A stretch of 64,000 nucleotides of DNA. It comes from JAYYZW01 sp965217605. GTDB taxonomy: Bacteria; Pseudomonadota; Gammaproteobacteria; Ga0077536. The position numbers were made by a program, and so were the translations under genes. The notes beneath the pieces are model-generated. The model did no database searches and was not told where the DNA came from. It was given only the letters and a program-made list of their open reading frames with translations. Shown piece by piece: positions 50,599 to 60,557 of this stretch. The stretch spans positions 1 through 64,000 of the forward strand of contig CBDCJB010000004.1 of the NCBI GenBank assembly GCA_965217605.1, read 5' to 3'. Numbering within the stretch: the stretch's first letter is position 1; each line of letters starts with the position of its first letter.

Positions 50599-52431
50599 AT
50601 GTGTGGAATTGTCGGTGCTGTAGCGCAACGGGACGTTGCGCCCATCCTGCTCGAAGGGCTCAAGCGGCTCGAATACCGCGGCTACGATTCAGCCGGTATC
50701 GCCGTTATTACTGAACCCCAAGGGATCAGACGCATTCGCGTTGCCGGGAAGGTGCGCGCGTTGGAGGAAGCCTTGAGCGAGGAACCCCACGAAGGTGGGA
50801 TCGGCATTGCGCACACCCGCTGGGCCACGCACGGAGAACCGTCGATAAAGAACGCGCATCCGCACGTGTGCCGCGACAACATCGCGCTCGTGCATAACGG
50901 CATTATCGAGAATCACGAAGAATTACGCGCCGAGCAACTGGGCGCCGGCCATGAGTTTCATTCCGACACCGACACCGAAGTCGTCGTAAATCGCGTCTGT
51001 GATTACGTCGAAGCCGGCGACGATCTGCTGAAGGCCGTGCAGCGCACGACCGCCGATCTCAAAGGCGCTTATGCGTTGGGTGTCCTTGCGAAGACCCATA
51101 GTGAACGGCTCGTGGTTGCCCGCCGGGGCAGCCCCCTCGTTATCGGGCTGGGGATCGGTGAGAACTTCGTCGCGTCCGATGTGTTCGCCCTGTTACCTGT
51201 TACGCAGCGGTTTATTTTTCTCGAAGAAGGTGACGTTGCGGAGATCATGCGCAATGTGGTCCGCATTTACGATGAGTCCGGCAAACGCGTGACGCGACCG
51301 GAGTCGCTTTCCGAGCTTTCCGCCGATGCTGCCGAGAAGTCGGGTTACCGCCATTACATGCTCAAAGAAATCTTCACTCAGCCGCAAGCGGTTGCGGACA
51401 CACTCGAAGGAAGAATTGAAAAGGGTACGGTAAGCAACGCGGCCTTTGGTTTTGGCGCCGACCGCATCCTCGATAAGGTTAAATCCGTGACCATCGTTGC
51501 GTGCGGTACGAGCTACCATGCCGGCCTGGTCGCGCGCTATTGGATGGAAAGTCTCGCTGGCGTCCCCTGCACGGTCGAGATTGCCAGCGAATTCCGATAT
51601 CGGCGGCCCGTCGTGACTGACGACGCCCTGTTTGTGACGATTTCACAATCGGGCGAGACCGCCGATACGCTGGCCGCGCTGCGCGAAGCCAAGTCGTGGG
51701 GTTTCGCGCATTCCCTGGCGATTTGTAATGTCCCTGAAAGCTCCCTCACGCGTGAATCGGAACTCATACTCATGACACGCGCGGGACCCGAGATCGGCGT
51801 TGCATCCACCAAAGCATTTACGACACAACTCGTGGCCTTGATGCTACTCGTGATCGCGCTCGGCCGTCGCAACATGATGTCGGAAGAGCTCGCGGCAGAT
51901 CTTGTACGACAACTCGAATCGCTGCCGGGCAAGATTTACGGTGCGCTCGAACTCAACGACCGCCTCGCGGATTTAGCGCAGAGTTTCGCAACCAAACATC
52001 ACACGCTGTACCTCGGCCGCGGATCGATGTATCCGATCGCGATGGAAGGCGCGCTGAAGCTGAAGGAGATTTCCTATATTCACGCCGAAGCGTATCCCGC
52101 CGGCGAACTCAAACACGGGCCGCTGGCGCTCGTTGACGAGGACATGCCCGTCATTTCGGTGGCACCCAACAATGAGTTGCTGGAAAAGCTCAAATCGAAC
52201 CTCGAAGAAGTGCGCGCGCGTGGCGGCGAACTTTACATCTTCGCCGATTCAAGGGTTAAAGTGACCGCGCAACCGGGGATACACGTCTTCGATGTGGCGC
52301 CGGTGGACGATCCCATCGCTCCCGTGGTGTACGCGGTACCGTTACAATTGTTTTCTTATCACGTCGCCGTCTTAAAAGGGGCGGACGTGGACCAGCCGCG
52401 CAATCTGGCGAAATCCGTGACGGTAGAGTGA
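50599..52431 (+). CDS. glmS: Glucosamine-6-phosphate synthase (glutamine-hydrolysing)
   Basis: 610 residues. The catalytic Cys follows the initiator Met (MCGIVGAVAQ), with RWATHGEPS and HNGIIENHEELR of the Ntn glutaminase domain. Two SIS isomerase domains follow (CGTSYHAGLVARYWME, SQSGETADTLAAL, then LGRGSMYPIAMEGALKLKEI) and the C-terminal DQPRNLAKSVTVE. Makes glucosamine 6-phosphate from fructose 6-phosphate and glutamine, the first step to peptidoglycan and LPS amino sugars. TAGAAT (50562) and TTTAAT just upstream may be promoter elements; no glmS ribozyme is expected or seen. Confidence 0.98.
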   Translation: MCGIVGAVAQRDVAPILLEGLKRLEYRGYDSAGIAVITEPQGIRRIRVAGKVRALEEALSEEPHEGGIGIAHTRWATHGEPSIKNAHPHVCRDNIALVHNGIIENHEELRAEQLGAGHEFHSDTDTEVVVNRVCDYVEAGDDLLKAVQRTTADLKGAYALGVLAKTHSERLVVARRGSPLVIGLGIGENFVASDVFALLPVTQRFIFLEEGDVAEIMRNVVRIYDESGKRVTRPESLSELSADAAEKSGYRHYMLKEIFTQPQAVADTLEGRIEKGTVSNAAFGFGADRILDKVKSVTIVACGTSYHAGLVARYWMESLAGVPCTVEIASEFRYRRPVVTDDALFVTISQSGETADTLAALREAKSWGFAHSLAICNVPESSLTRESELILMTRAGPEIGVASTKAFTTQLVALMLLVIALGRRNMMSEELAADLVRQLESLPGKIYGALELNDRLADLAQSFATKHHTLYLGRGSMYPIAMEGALKLKEISYIHAEAYPAGELKHGPLALVDEDMPVISVAPNNELLEKLKSNLEEVRARGGELYIFADSRVKVTAQPGIHVFDVAPVDDPIAPVVYAVPLQLFSYHVAVLKGADVDQPRNLAKSVTVE

Positions 52432-52440
52432 ACGCTGTAC

Positions 52441-52605
52441 CTAGTGTGCTGTCCCGCAATAATGTTAGGTGCGTCGCGCCGGATTTTTTGTTCCTGGCAA
52501 GGCGCGACGACGCCGTGTAGCGGGCTCTACACAAGGAGGAGCAACGCCGCCAGGGGCAAAAAAGACCAGCGAATTATGAAACATTATTGCGGGACAGCGC
52601 ACTAG
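52441..52605. mobile_element. MITE-like element, 165 bp, flanked by CTAG
   Basis: Terminal inverted repeats of 25 bases, 52442-52466 and 52580-52604 (outer TAGTGTGCTGTCCCGC against TAGTGCGCTGTCCCGC), match at 24 of 25 positions. CTAG lies at both edges. The interior is non-coding with its own GC hairpin. It fills most of the gap 52432-52743 after glmS and may act as its terminator. Confidence 0.75.
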
Positions 52606-52743
52606 CCATCAAAGTTGAAATACCTCACATAATAGATCGTTGAAAAGAAAGCTAGAATTGCCCCTCCACCCGAGCGGAATGGCGAATGGCCGAGATTGAA
52701 GAATTAGTCGTATCAGAAGGCACCGTACTTATCAACAGGCTGC

Positions 52744-53275
52744 TTGAAACCCAAGCGCCATACCGTCCACGGAAACGGGGCAACTCCAGTCAGCCACAAC
52801 GTCGTATTTATCGGTGGACCCGGAACAGGCAAGACGCATCTGGCCACCGCTATCGGTGTGCAGGCGATCATGCATCATCATCTGCGCGTGCGTTGCTTCT
52901 CAACCATTGAACTCGTCAATCAGCTCGAGAGCGAGAAGGCGCTCGGTAAACCTGGTCAGCTCGCCAACCGGCTCGTCCATGCCGATCTCGTCGTCCTCGA
53001 TGAACTCGGCTACCTGCCGTTCTCTCAAGCGGGCGGCGCACTGCTGTTCCATCTGCTCAGCAAACTCTATGAACGCACCGCCGTGATGATCACGACGAAC
53101 CTGAGCTTCTCACCATGAGCTTCCGTATTTGGTGACCCCAAAATGACCACGGCAAAATGACCACGGCACTGCTCGATCGCCTCACTCATCACTGCCATAT
53201 CGTTGAGACCGGCAACGATAGCTAGCGCTTCAAACACAGCTCAACCAAAAACAAAAAGGAGATAAAATCTAGAAA
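52744..53275 (+). pseudogene. IS21-type istB remnant (different from the one at 21.8 kb)
   Basis: Walker A HNVVFIGGPGTGKTHLA and Walker B LVVLDELGYLPFS with VMITTNLSFS identify IstB. After 53118 the frame is shifted and a short ATGACCACGGC segment is duplicated. The tail LLDRLTHHCHIVETGNDS is still readable, followed by TAG and RFKHSS. The N-terminal part and istA are missing. Confidence 0.8.
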
Positions 53276-53433
53276 ACCATCCAAATCTTGAGCCCTACTT
53301 CGGCTCACCGAGGCGGGTCAATATTTAGTCCAAATCCCGGGTCAGTTTTCGGTGCAAATCAATAAGTCCTCGACATGACGTTTGATGATCCCCCGTGACA
53401 CTGAGGCGAATGCCGCGTATCGGACAGCGCGGG

Positions 53434-56031
53434 CTAATAGTCAAGCTGGTAACTAACTCTGAAGTAATAGAAGGTGCCGTCAAACCCGAACGGTGAATAC
53501 TGGCTGTAGAGATTACCGGTCTGATCTCGCGCCTTTGGATTCTTATCCCCTTTCTCGTTAAAGACGTTCTGCACACCCGCAGTAAAGGTCATTCGCCCGT
53601 CGAGCGTGTATGCTGCCTCCAGATCAAACAGGTATTCACCGCCGTAGGTATTACCGTCTTCTGAGTCATACCAGCCGCCGTAGTAGCTGACCCGCCCCAG
53701 GAAACGCCATTCATCCATACCGTGGTTAGCGGAAAGATTCCAGCGTGTTTCAGGTATCCCCTCCTCAATTTGCTTGACCCGTCCCTCACCCACCGTCTCC
53801 GGGTTTCTTTTGATGACCTTGGTTTCCGTATGATTGAAGGCGAAGTTGAGATCGGTCTTGCCACTAGCCCAAGCAATGGGGTAAGTGGCCACGATATCTA
53901 CACCCTGGGTTCTCGTATTAAAATCATTGATGAAAAACTTGAATGTTTGCAGGGTTTTCGCCTCAGCCAGGAGATCGCCTTGAAGATCGCTGAAATAGGC
54001 AGTACAGCTGGGATCAGGAACCGCCGGCCGATCACCGGGACATACGTTCCGCTCTGTAGACAGGTTCAAGCGATCCTCGACCTTGATGTTGTAATAGTCA
54101 ACTGACACATCCAAATCGAAGATGTTGAAAAAAGTACCGGCGGTCAGGTTCAGCGACTCCTCGGGACTCAACTCCTGGCCGCCATACGCCACGGCAAGTG
54201 GATGGGTGGAGGGAATGGTTCCCTCGTTGACCAGATCTCCTAGGCTTTGATTAAATACGGTGGAGATATTGAAAGCATTGGACTGACCCGGTGTCGGTGC
54301 CTTGAACCCAGTACTGGCGGTGGCCCTGAAACCGAGTTGCTTGAATAGATGCAAGTTGCCGCCTACCTTCCAGTTGGTGGTACCGCCAAAGTCTTCGAAT
54401 TCCTCGTGGCGTACCGCCCCGGTCAGCAGCGCATTGTCAGTCAGTTCCCATTCGGTATCAAAATAGAACGCATGGTTATAGCGGGAGAAAACGCCGGCGG
54501 TACGGGGGCCAAAGCCTGAGAAACCGTTGGATGCTGGCGTGAAGCCTTGGTCCGCCAAGGGCCCATCCTCCCACGATGCCTGCTCGCCGATGCGAATTTC
54601 AAACTCTTCCTCGCGCCATTCGTAACCAATTGCGATACTGATGGCATCCGTAGGCGCGTAGCCCAGATCAACATTGAAATTCACCTCTGTCTGTATGTAG
54701 GCGCCGGGGTCAAAAGAGAGTGGCGTGTCCGGTCCCAGGGAGGCATTCACCGTGTTGTAGATGAAGAAGTCCACCTCATTCTGACCGTAGCTCGCACTGA
54801 AATCCCAACTAAACGCGCCAAGCTTACTGTCGGCTTCGCCTTCCACACCGCTAACCAGGGAAACATCGGTCAGCTTTCCGCCAAAACGCGGGGTAAAGCC
54901 GCCGGGTAACAGTTTCTGCAGAGTGAAACAGTTGTCGTTTTCGAGTACCTGGTTCCATGCATCACGATCATCCGCGAGGACGGTACCATCGTCGGCAACT
55001 CCCACAGCAGGACACCCTGCTGACCCGTCAGGCGTCAGGTCGCCGATCAGCAGCTGGGTGCCACCGCCGGTTCCGAACACCCCGCCACGGGTATTGGGGT
55101 GGCGGTAGTAGAAACCACCATCCACTTCTTTCGACAAGTAGTTGGCGTGGGCATAGAAGTTATTGTGGTTGCCGAGCTCCACCCCCAGGTTGCCCCAAAG
55201 TTTGAGATCCTCATCAATGACCGGTGAACCCCAGATCATCGCAGGCGCGGGCACGGCCGCGCCACGTTCACCCAAATAGCTGTCCAGTGCCCCCATCCCC
55301 GTAGTAAGGGTATTGCTTTCGTCGATCAGGGCCTGAGCATCATTTCTCTGAATGCTGCGGACGGTGGGGTCCGTCTCACCGTACTCGAAACTCAGGTTGG
55401 CGAAGCCCGAGGCGGTGAAAGGCAGGCCGATATTGCCGGAGACGCGAAACATGTCCCCATCATTTTCGGTCGTCTGGCCGTAACGTGCCTCAAATGTGGC
55501 GCCCTCATCATAGTCTTTCAAGATGAAGTTGAGCACGCCGGCGATGGCGTCACTGCCGTACTGGGCCGAGGCACCATCACGCAGCACTTCAACCCGTTTC
55601 AGGGCGATGGCCGGTATGGACGCAAGATCGGGGCCCTGCGACCCGTTTGCGATACCGTTTCCTATCCAAGTAATAATACTCGCGCGGTGGCGGCGCTTGC
55701 CGTTGACTAGGACCAAGGTATGGTCTGGCGCTAGCCCCCGGAGGTTTGAGGGTCGGACAATGGTGCCGGCATCGCTGATAGGTTGGGTGTTGAGATTAAG
55801 GGAAGGAACGATATTACGCAGCAGGTTCCCCAGATCGCTGTCACCCTGATTGACGAAATCATCACCAAAGATGACGTCAATCGGAGCGGGTGTGTCCTGA
55901 ACGACTCTCGCCTTGGCGCGTGTACCGGTGGTGACAACTTCCTCTAGGACATCCTCTTGCGCAACCCCGGTGATGGCCGTCAACAGGCCCATCAGCAACG
56001 TCAACCCTCGGTATGCTTTGCGATTTTTCAT
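53434..56031 (-). CDS. TonB-dependent outer-membrane receptor
   Basis: 865 residues. Signal peptide MKNRKAYRGLTLLMGLLTAI then AQ; TonB-box-like DVLEEVVTTGTRAK; plug domain with PSNLRGLAPDHTLVLVNGKR and VEVLRDGASAQYGSDAIAGV; beta-barrel with a C-terminal aromatic strand ending YYFRVSYQLDY. The plug pattern is that of the large Xanthomonas/Caulobacter-type receptors for carbohydrates or other nutrients rather than classic siderophore receptors; ligand unknown. It stands alone between IS remnants. No frameshift. Confidence 0.93.
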   Translation of the reverse strand: MKNRKAYRGLTLLMGLLTAITGVAQEDVLEEVVTTGTRAKARVVQDTPAPIDVIFGDDFVNQGDSDLGNLLRNIVPSLNLNTQPISDAGTIVRPSNLRGLAPDHTLVLVNGKRRHRASIITWIGNGIANGSQGPDLASIPAIALKRVEVLRDGASAQYGSDAIAGVLNFILKDYDEGATFEARYGQTTENDGDMFRVSGNIGLPFTASGFANLSFEYGETDPTVRSIQRNDAQALIDESNTLTTGMGALDSYLGERGAAVPAPAMIWGSPVIDEDLKLWGNLGVELGNHNNFYAHANYLSKEVDGGFYYRHPNTRGGVFGTGGGTQLLIGDLTPDGSAGCPAVGVADDGTVLADDRDAWNQVLENDNCFTLQKLLPGGFTPRFGGKLTDVSLVSGVEGEADSKLGAFSWDFSASYGQNEVDFFIYNTVNASLGPDTPLSFDPGAYIQTEVNFNVDLGYAPTDAISIAIGYEWREEEFEIRIGEQASWEDGPLADQGFTPASNGFSGFGPRTAGVFSRYNHAFYFDTEWELTDNALLTGAVRHEEFEDFGGTTNWKVGGNLHLFKQLGFRATASTGFKAPTPGQSNAFNISTVFNQSLGDLVNEGTIPSTHPLAVAYGGQELSPEESLNLTAGTFFNIFDLDVSVDYYNIKVEDRLNLSTERNVCPGDRPAVPDPSCTAYFSDLQGDLLAEAKTLQTFKFFINDFNTRTQGVDIVATYPIAWASGKTDLNFAFNHTETKVIKRNPETVGEGRVKQIEEGIPETRWNLSANHGMDEWRFLGRVSYYGGWYDSEDGNTYGGEYLFDLEAAYTLDGRMTFTAGVQNVFNEKGDKNPKARDQTGNLYSQYSPFGFDGTFYYFRVSYQLDY

Positions 56032-56133
56032 GCGCGAGATCCTCGTCTAAGCTGTGGCCGAACGGCCGATGTCATAACCTGCAACGCGGCCATGCCCTGG
56101 GTGCGCCTACCGCCCAGGCGGCAGGTTGGAAGT

Positions 56134-56254
56134 GGACCCCAATGATTGGACAGTGGGGCAGCAGATTTAAGGTGGTATCTGCAGTTCATCGTTATGCTGC
56201 CAAAGTCAGTGGCCGAATTCCAGCATAGACTTCACTCGGGGTGAGGTCGTCTAG
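56134..56254 (-). mobile_element. IS3-family remnant, 3' end (split by IS1380 copy C)
   Basis: Terminus TGGACCCCAATGATTGGACA at 56134. On the minus strand the orfB end reads LDDLTPSEVYAGIRPLTLAA and stop. The preceding codons lie beyond IS1380 at 57819-57887. Confidence 0.75.
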
Positions 56255-57818
56255 CCCGGATATTTCATAAAAAAAGAGGGCAAGCCCTTTCTAATCCGTT
56301 ATAATTCAGTTAGTTAGGCTGAAAACGGAAAGGACTCGCCCGTGACAGAATGTACCCAGACTGCGCTGCAATTTCCAGGCTTTTCTCGCCGCAAGATCGA
56401 CGTCTCATTCAACGGCGGTGACATCACTTCCAACGGTGGGGTGCAGTTGCTGCGCTGGGCCGATGAACGGACCGGGTTGATCAAGGCCGCGGCACGGGCC
56501 ATTGGGGATTCTCGCCGGAGAAAGAGCTGCACCTACGCTCTGGAGTCGCTGGTCCGACAGCGGGTCTATGGCCTTTCCCTGGGCTATGAGGACCTCAACG
56601 ACCACGAGGCATTGCGCGCGGACTTGGCTCTGCAGACGGCGCTTTCCCGGGATGAGTCGCTGGCGAGCCCGTCGACGTTGTGCCGACTGGAGAACCGCGC
56701 GAACCGGAACACCGCGGTGGCCCTGCACAAGGTACTCATCGATGTGGATGCCACGGACGATCGGGTGCATGGTGATCAAGCGGGCCGCTTCTTCCACGGC
56801 TACTACGACCACTACTGCTGTCTGCCCTTGTACGTGTTCTGTGGCGATCAACGGTTGGTCAGTTATCTGCGTTCGAGCAAGATCGACGGCGCAAAACACA
56901 GTGGGGCGATCTTGGCGCTGTTGATCAAACGGTTGCGCCAGGCGTGGCCGAAGGTCGAGATCCTGGTGCGCGCCGATGCCGGCTTTTGCCGCTGGCGGAT
57001 GCTGCGCTGGTTCGATCGCCACGGCGTGGATTACGTCATGGGTATCGCGAAAAACCCGCGTTTGCACGATCAATCGTTAGCGTTGCGCACGTTGGCTCAG
57101 TGGCGGTATTGGATGATGGGTGAGAAGCAGCGCCTGTTCAGCGAGGTCCGTTACGCCGCACCGACTTGGGATACCCCGCGACGGGTGATCGTCAAGGCCG
57201 AGCATAGCGCCCGCGGCAGCAATCCCCGCTTCGTGGTGACCCACCTCACCGGCAAGGCCCAACGCATCTACGACCGCCTCTACTGCGCCCGCGGCGAGAT
57301 GGAGAACCGGATCAAGGAGCAGCAGTTGGGCCTGTTTGCCGATCGCACCAGTTGCCACACCTGGTGGGCCAATCAGTTCCGGCTGTTGCTCTCAAGCTTG
57401 GCTTACACGCTGTTGGAGACGATCCGCCGGGTGGCACTACACGGAACGGCACGGGCTCGCGCGCAAGGCGGCACGCTGCGCCTGAAACTATTACGCATCG
57501 GCGCCATCGTCTTGCGCAATACCAGGCGCATCCGACTGTTGCTCTCCAGTGCTTACCCCAATCGAGAACTGTTCTGCCTGGTGGCCGCTCGCCTCAAGCC
57601 GGGATAGTCGTCCCAACGCCAGTCGCCTCGTGTTCGATTCCTTGTGAGTCGGGGTGTCGCTCGCCTCCGAAACGACTCGTGCATCGCAATCGGCGATAAA
57701 TCCACCGGTGGCGCGCCGAAACGTCGCGCTCAAGCGCCGCTTCGTGCCACCACCAACGAATTCCGACCCATGATCGACCAACTCCACGCCCAATCTCACT
57801 GCTCATGCAATATCCGGG
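56255..57818 (+). mobile_element. IS1380-family insertion sequence, copy C (1564 bp, internally deleted)
   Basis: Same inverted ends as copies A and B, flanked by CTAG at 56251-56254 and 57819-57822. 48 bp shorter. Removing it rejoins the IS3 orfB codons (ERPHSK then LDDLTPSE), confirming the insertion. Confidence 0.92.
56342..57607 (+). CDS. IS1380-family transposase, copy C, probably inactive
   Basis: 421 residues in frame, but 16 residues just before the first catalytic Asp are deleted (HKVLIDVDATDD against a longer linker in A and B). The segment after it reads HGYYDHYCC instead of HGDYDHDCC, so two acidic residues are lost. The rest matches copy A closely. The clustering of changes around the active site suggests loss of function rather than random drift. 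Confidence 0.88.
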   Translation: MTECTQTALQFPGFSRRKIDVSFNGGDITSNGGVQLLRWADERTGLIKAAARAIGDSRRRKSCTYALESLVRQRVYGLSLGYEDLNDHEALRADLALQTALSRDESLASPSTLCRLENRANRNTAVALHKVLIDVDATDDRVHGDQAGRFFHGYYDHYCCLPLYVFCGDQRLVSYLRSSKIDGAKHSGAILALLIKRLRQAWPKVEILVRADAGFCRWRMLRWFDRHGVDYVMGIAKNPRLHDQSLALRTLAQWRYWMMGEKQRLFSEVRYAAPTWDTPRRVIVKAEHSARGSNPRFVVTHLTGKAQRIYDRLYCARGEMENRIKEQQLGLFADRTSCHTWWANQFRLLLSSLAYTLLETIRRVALHGTARARAQGGTLRLKLLRIGAIVLRNTRRIRLLLSSAYPNRELFCLVAARLKPG

Positions 57819-57887
57819 CTAGCTTGGAATGCGGCCGTTCATCATTGTAATAATTGAACCAAACACCGAGCTGGTGCTGTGCGTCTT
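57819..57887 (-). pseudogene. IS3-family orfB fragment, upstream half of the split remnant
   Basis: The minus strand reads HKDAQHQLGVWFNYYNDERP then HSK and CTAG. It continues in register at 56254. Cut on its 5' side by the next IS3 element at 57888. Confidence 0.7.
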
Positions 57888-57959
57888 TGTGTCCGTCTTC
57901 AAACAAATGGGACAGATGTTTGGTCTTGCTAAGGGAGTATTTTGCTCATCATTTTCATG

Positions 57960-58940
57960 TTACGCAGCGTGTCGTTGATAGTGCAAACGACGTTTCGCGA
58001 TAGTCTTTCGTTTGATCCTTTCTCGTTTTGCCAAAATAGATTGCCCGCGCCCGAAGTAAACGTCGGCTGGCGTCAGGTTTTTCAAGCGCTCATGGGTTCG
58101 CTGATGATTGTAGTGATCGACGAACCGCTCGATCTGCTGTTTCAGATCGCCGGGCAAGAAGTCATTCTCCAGTAGTATCCGGTTCTTCAGCGTCTGGTGC
58201 CAGCGTTCGATCTTGCCTTGTGTCTGCGGATGGTACGGTGCACCGCGAACGTGGCTCATCCCATTGTCGCTGAGCCAATCAGCAAGGTCGCTCGAGAGGT
58301 AACTTGAGCCATTGTCGGAGAGTAATCTCGGCTTTTGCACGACGTCGGCCTGGTCGCAACCCGAGGCCTGCAAGGCAAGTTCCAGGGTCTCGGCCACATC
58401 CCGGCTGGTCATGGTCGTACACAGCTTCCAGGCCACGACATAGCGTGAAAAGTCATCCCGTATCGTGGATAGAACCATCCAGCCCCAGCCAATGATCTTC
58501 AGGTAGGTAAAATCCGTCTGCCACTGCTGATTGATGGCCGTGGTCTTGTCTGTGAACTCGCTGGCGGCCTTCATGACGATGAAGGCCGGACTGGTGATCA
58601 GAGCGTGGGCTTTGAGAAGCCGGTAAACCGAGCTTTCCGAGACAAAATAGCCCTCGGTATCGGTGAAGGTAACCGCCAACTCGCGCGGACTCAGTTCCGG
58701 CCTGTTCAGCGCCAACGTGATCAGGCGGTCTCGCACGGTATCGGGGATCCGGTTCCACACCCGCCCCGGCAGGGGCGCTTGGTCCTGCAGCGCCACTTCT
58801 CCGTCATGACGATAGTGTGCGTACCAACGGTAGAAGGTGGTGCGTGGAACGCCCAACATAGCCAGGGTTTGCTTGGCCGGCAGGTGCGATCGCTCCACCA
58901 ACCGAATGATCTCAAGCTTCTCGGCGGCTGAATACCTCAT
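57960..58940 (-). CDS. IS3-family transposase orfB (DDE integrase)
   Basis: 326 residues, ATGA overlap with orfA. HTH N-terminus (TLAMLGVPRTTFYRWYAHYR), then the rve integrase core with D in WQTDFTYLKIIGWGW, D in LLSDNGSSYLS and E in TQGKIERWHQTLKNR. Complete. In this family a -1 frameshift often fuses orfA and orfB; here the overlap would instead allow coupled translation. Confidence 0.93.
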   Translation of the reverse strand: MRYSAAEKLEIIRLVERSHLPAKQTLAMLGVPRTTFYRWYAHYRHDGEVALQDQAPLPGRVWNRIPDTVRDRLITLALNRPELSPRELAVTFTDTEGYFVSESSVYRLLKAHALITSPAFIVMKAASEFTDKTTAINQQWQTDFTYLKIIGWGWMVLSTIRDDFSRYVVAWKLCTTMTSRDVAETLELALQASGCDQADVVQKPRLLSDNGSSYLSSDLADWLSDNGMSHVRGAPYHPQTQGKIERWHQTLKNRILLENDFLPGDLKQQIERFVDHYNHQRTHERLKNLTPADVYFGRGQSILAKRERIKRKTIAKRRLHYQRHAA

Positions 58941-59311
58941 TGCAGGTCGTCCCCATCCCCGAGCCTGTTTTTTTTGAGCAGCCGCAGTTCCAGCGTTTGC
59001 TCGGCGACCACTTCCTTGAGATCTCGGGCGTCACGCCGAAGCGCCGTGACGTCACTGGTGTTGGCCTGGCGAACAATGTCCCCGGCCAGGCGCTGCTTGC
59101 CGGCTTCCATGAAGTCCTTGGACCCTTTGTAATACAGGCTTTGAGCAATACCTTCTCGTCGGCACAGCTCCGCCATGCTGGCTTCGCCACGCACGCCGTC
59201 CAGTACGATGCGTATTTTCTCCTCCGCACTGGTTTGCTTGCGCGTGTTGCGCTTGATGTCACGAATGATTTTTTCTGACGACGACGTTCGTCCTGTCGGT
59301 CTCTGTTTCAT
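58937..59311 (-). CDS. IS3-family transposase orfA
   Basis: 124 residues, MKQRPTGRTSSSEKIIRDIK, HTH block AELCRREGIAQSLYYKGSKD, C-terminal leucine-rich helix. Near-identical to 32031-32405. ATGAAACAG is preceded by CTGAGGAGTTGAG, a good ribosome site. Confidence 0.92.
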   Translation of the reverse strand: MKQRPTGRTSSSEKIIRDIKRNTRKQTSAEEKIRIVLDGVRGEASMAELCRREGIAQSLYYKGSKDFMEAGKQRLAGDIVRQANTSDVTALRRDARDLKEVVAEQTLELRLLKKNRLGDGDDLQ

Positions 59312-59392
59312 CTCAACTCCTCAGGTTAGGATGAACAAAAACTCTCCCTTAAACCAGCGCTATATCTGTCCCATAGGCGCTGACGGCATACA

Positions 59393-59608
59393 GTCTCGGC
59401 CACGTCCCGGCTGGTCATGGTCGTACACAGCTTCCAGGCCACGACATAGCGTGAAAAGTCATCCCGTATCGTGGATAGAACCATCCAGCCCCAGCCAATG
59501 ATCTTCAGGTAGGTAAAATCCGTCTGCCACTGCTGATTGATGGCCGTGGTCTTGTCTGTGAACTCGCTGGCGGCCTTCATGACGATGAAGGCCGGACTGG
59601 TGATCAGA
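59393..59608 (-). pseudogene. Internal orfB fragment of the same IS3 family, duplicated
   Basis: 216 bp nearly identical to 58391-58605 (TSPAFIVMKAASEFTDKTTA, WQTDFTYLKIIGWGW). It sits between the right end of the full element and the left end of the next IS3, as a leftover of an earlier copy. Confidence 0.8.
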
Positions 59609-60557
59609 TGTCTGACGTCAGCGCCTTTGGGACAAATTGAGGTAATTGCATAACGGAGGATTTCTGGCTCATCGTAGTAACCGAAGGGAACGAAGATGAG
59701 ACAGAAATCAATGAGCAAGAACGACCCGGCGGAGAGAATGGTTCGGGATATTCGCCGCAAGACACGCAAGCAGTATACGGCTGAGGAGAAGATCCGGATC
59801 GTGGTGTCGGGCCTGCGCGGCGAGGAGAGCATCGCCGCCTTGTGCCGCCGCGAGGGCATCGCCGAGGGTCTGTATTACAGCGGGTCGAAAGAGTTTTTGG
59901 AAGCGGGCAAGAAGCGGCTCGCCGGCGACACCGGGCGCCAAGCGACCTCGGGCGAGGTTAAAGGCCTGCGCCAGGAGATGCGCGACTTGAAGGAATTGGT
60001 CGCCGAACTTTCGCTGGAGAACCGGCTTCTCAAAAAAAACATGATCGGGCATGGGGGAGGTGAGGAATGAGGTATCCCGCATCCGAGAAGCTGGAGATCA
60101 TCCGCCTGGTCGAGCAGTCCCACCTGGGCGTCGGGTCCACTTTGGACAAGCTGGGCATTCCGAAGACCACCTTCTATCGCTGGTACGATCGCTTTCTGGC
60201 CTTTGGCGACGCCGGTCTTGAGGATCGCAACAGCAGCCCAGGCCGGGTGTGGAACCGTATCCCGGATGATGTCCGGGGGCAGATCATCGATCTTGCCCTG
60301 GAGGAGACGCAACTGTCGCCCCGGGAACTGGCCGTCAGGTTTACGGACACCAGGGGCTACTTTGTCTCGGAAGCCTCGGTTTACCGGCTTCTCAAGGCCC
60401 ACGACCTGATCACCAGCCCCGCTTTCGTGGTCATCAAGGCAACCGATGAGTTCCGCAACAAGACCACGGCGCCGAACCAGCTGTGGCAGACCGACTTCAC
60501 CTATCTCAAGGTCATCGGCTGGGGCTGGTTTTACCTGTCGACCATCCTGGACGACTA
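59609..60557 (+). mobile_element. Second IS3-family element, 3'-truncated at the guaA stop codon
   Basis: Left end TGTCTGACGTCAGCGCCTTT at 59609, related to the terminus of the other IS3. orfA complete, orfB cut after the first catalytic Asp region. The break coincides with the guaA stop codon (60555-60557). Confidence 0.8.
59696..60070 (+). CDS. IS3-family orfA of the second element
   Basis: 124 residues, MRQKSMSKNDPAERMVRDIR, HTH block AALCRREGIAEGLYYSGSKE, clearly related to the orfA at 58937 but diverged. GAAGGGAACGAAG lies before the start. It overlaps orfB by ATGA. Confidence 0.9.
   Translation: MRQKSMSKNDPAERMVRDIRRKTRKQYTAEEKIRIVVSGLRGEESIAALCRREGIAEGLYYSGSKEFLEAGKKRLAGDTGRQATSGEVKGLRQEMRDLKELVAELSLENRLLKKNMIGHGGGEE

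Larger units (their letters stand above)
57888..59392 (-). mobile_element. IS3-family insertion sequence, full length (about 1.5 kb)
   Basis: Ends: minus-strand TGTATGCCGTCAGCGCCTAT at 59392, and TGTGTCCGTCTTCAAACAAA at 57888; both share CCGTC and ATGGGACAGAT. It carries overlapping orfA and orfB, both intact. A truncated copy is at 31797-32486. Confidence 0.85.
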
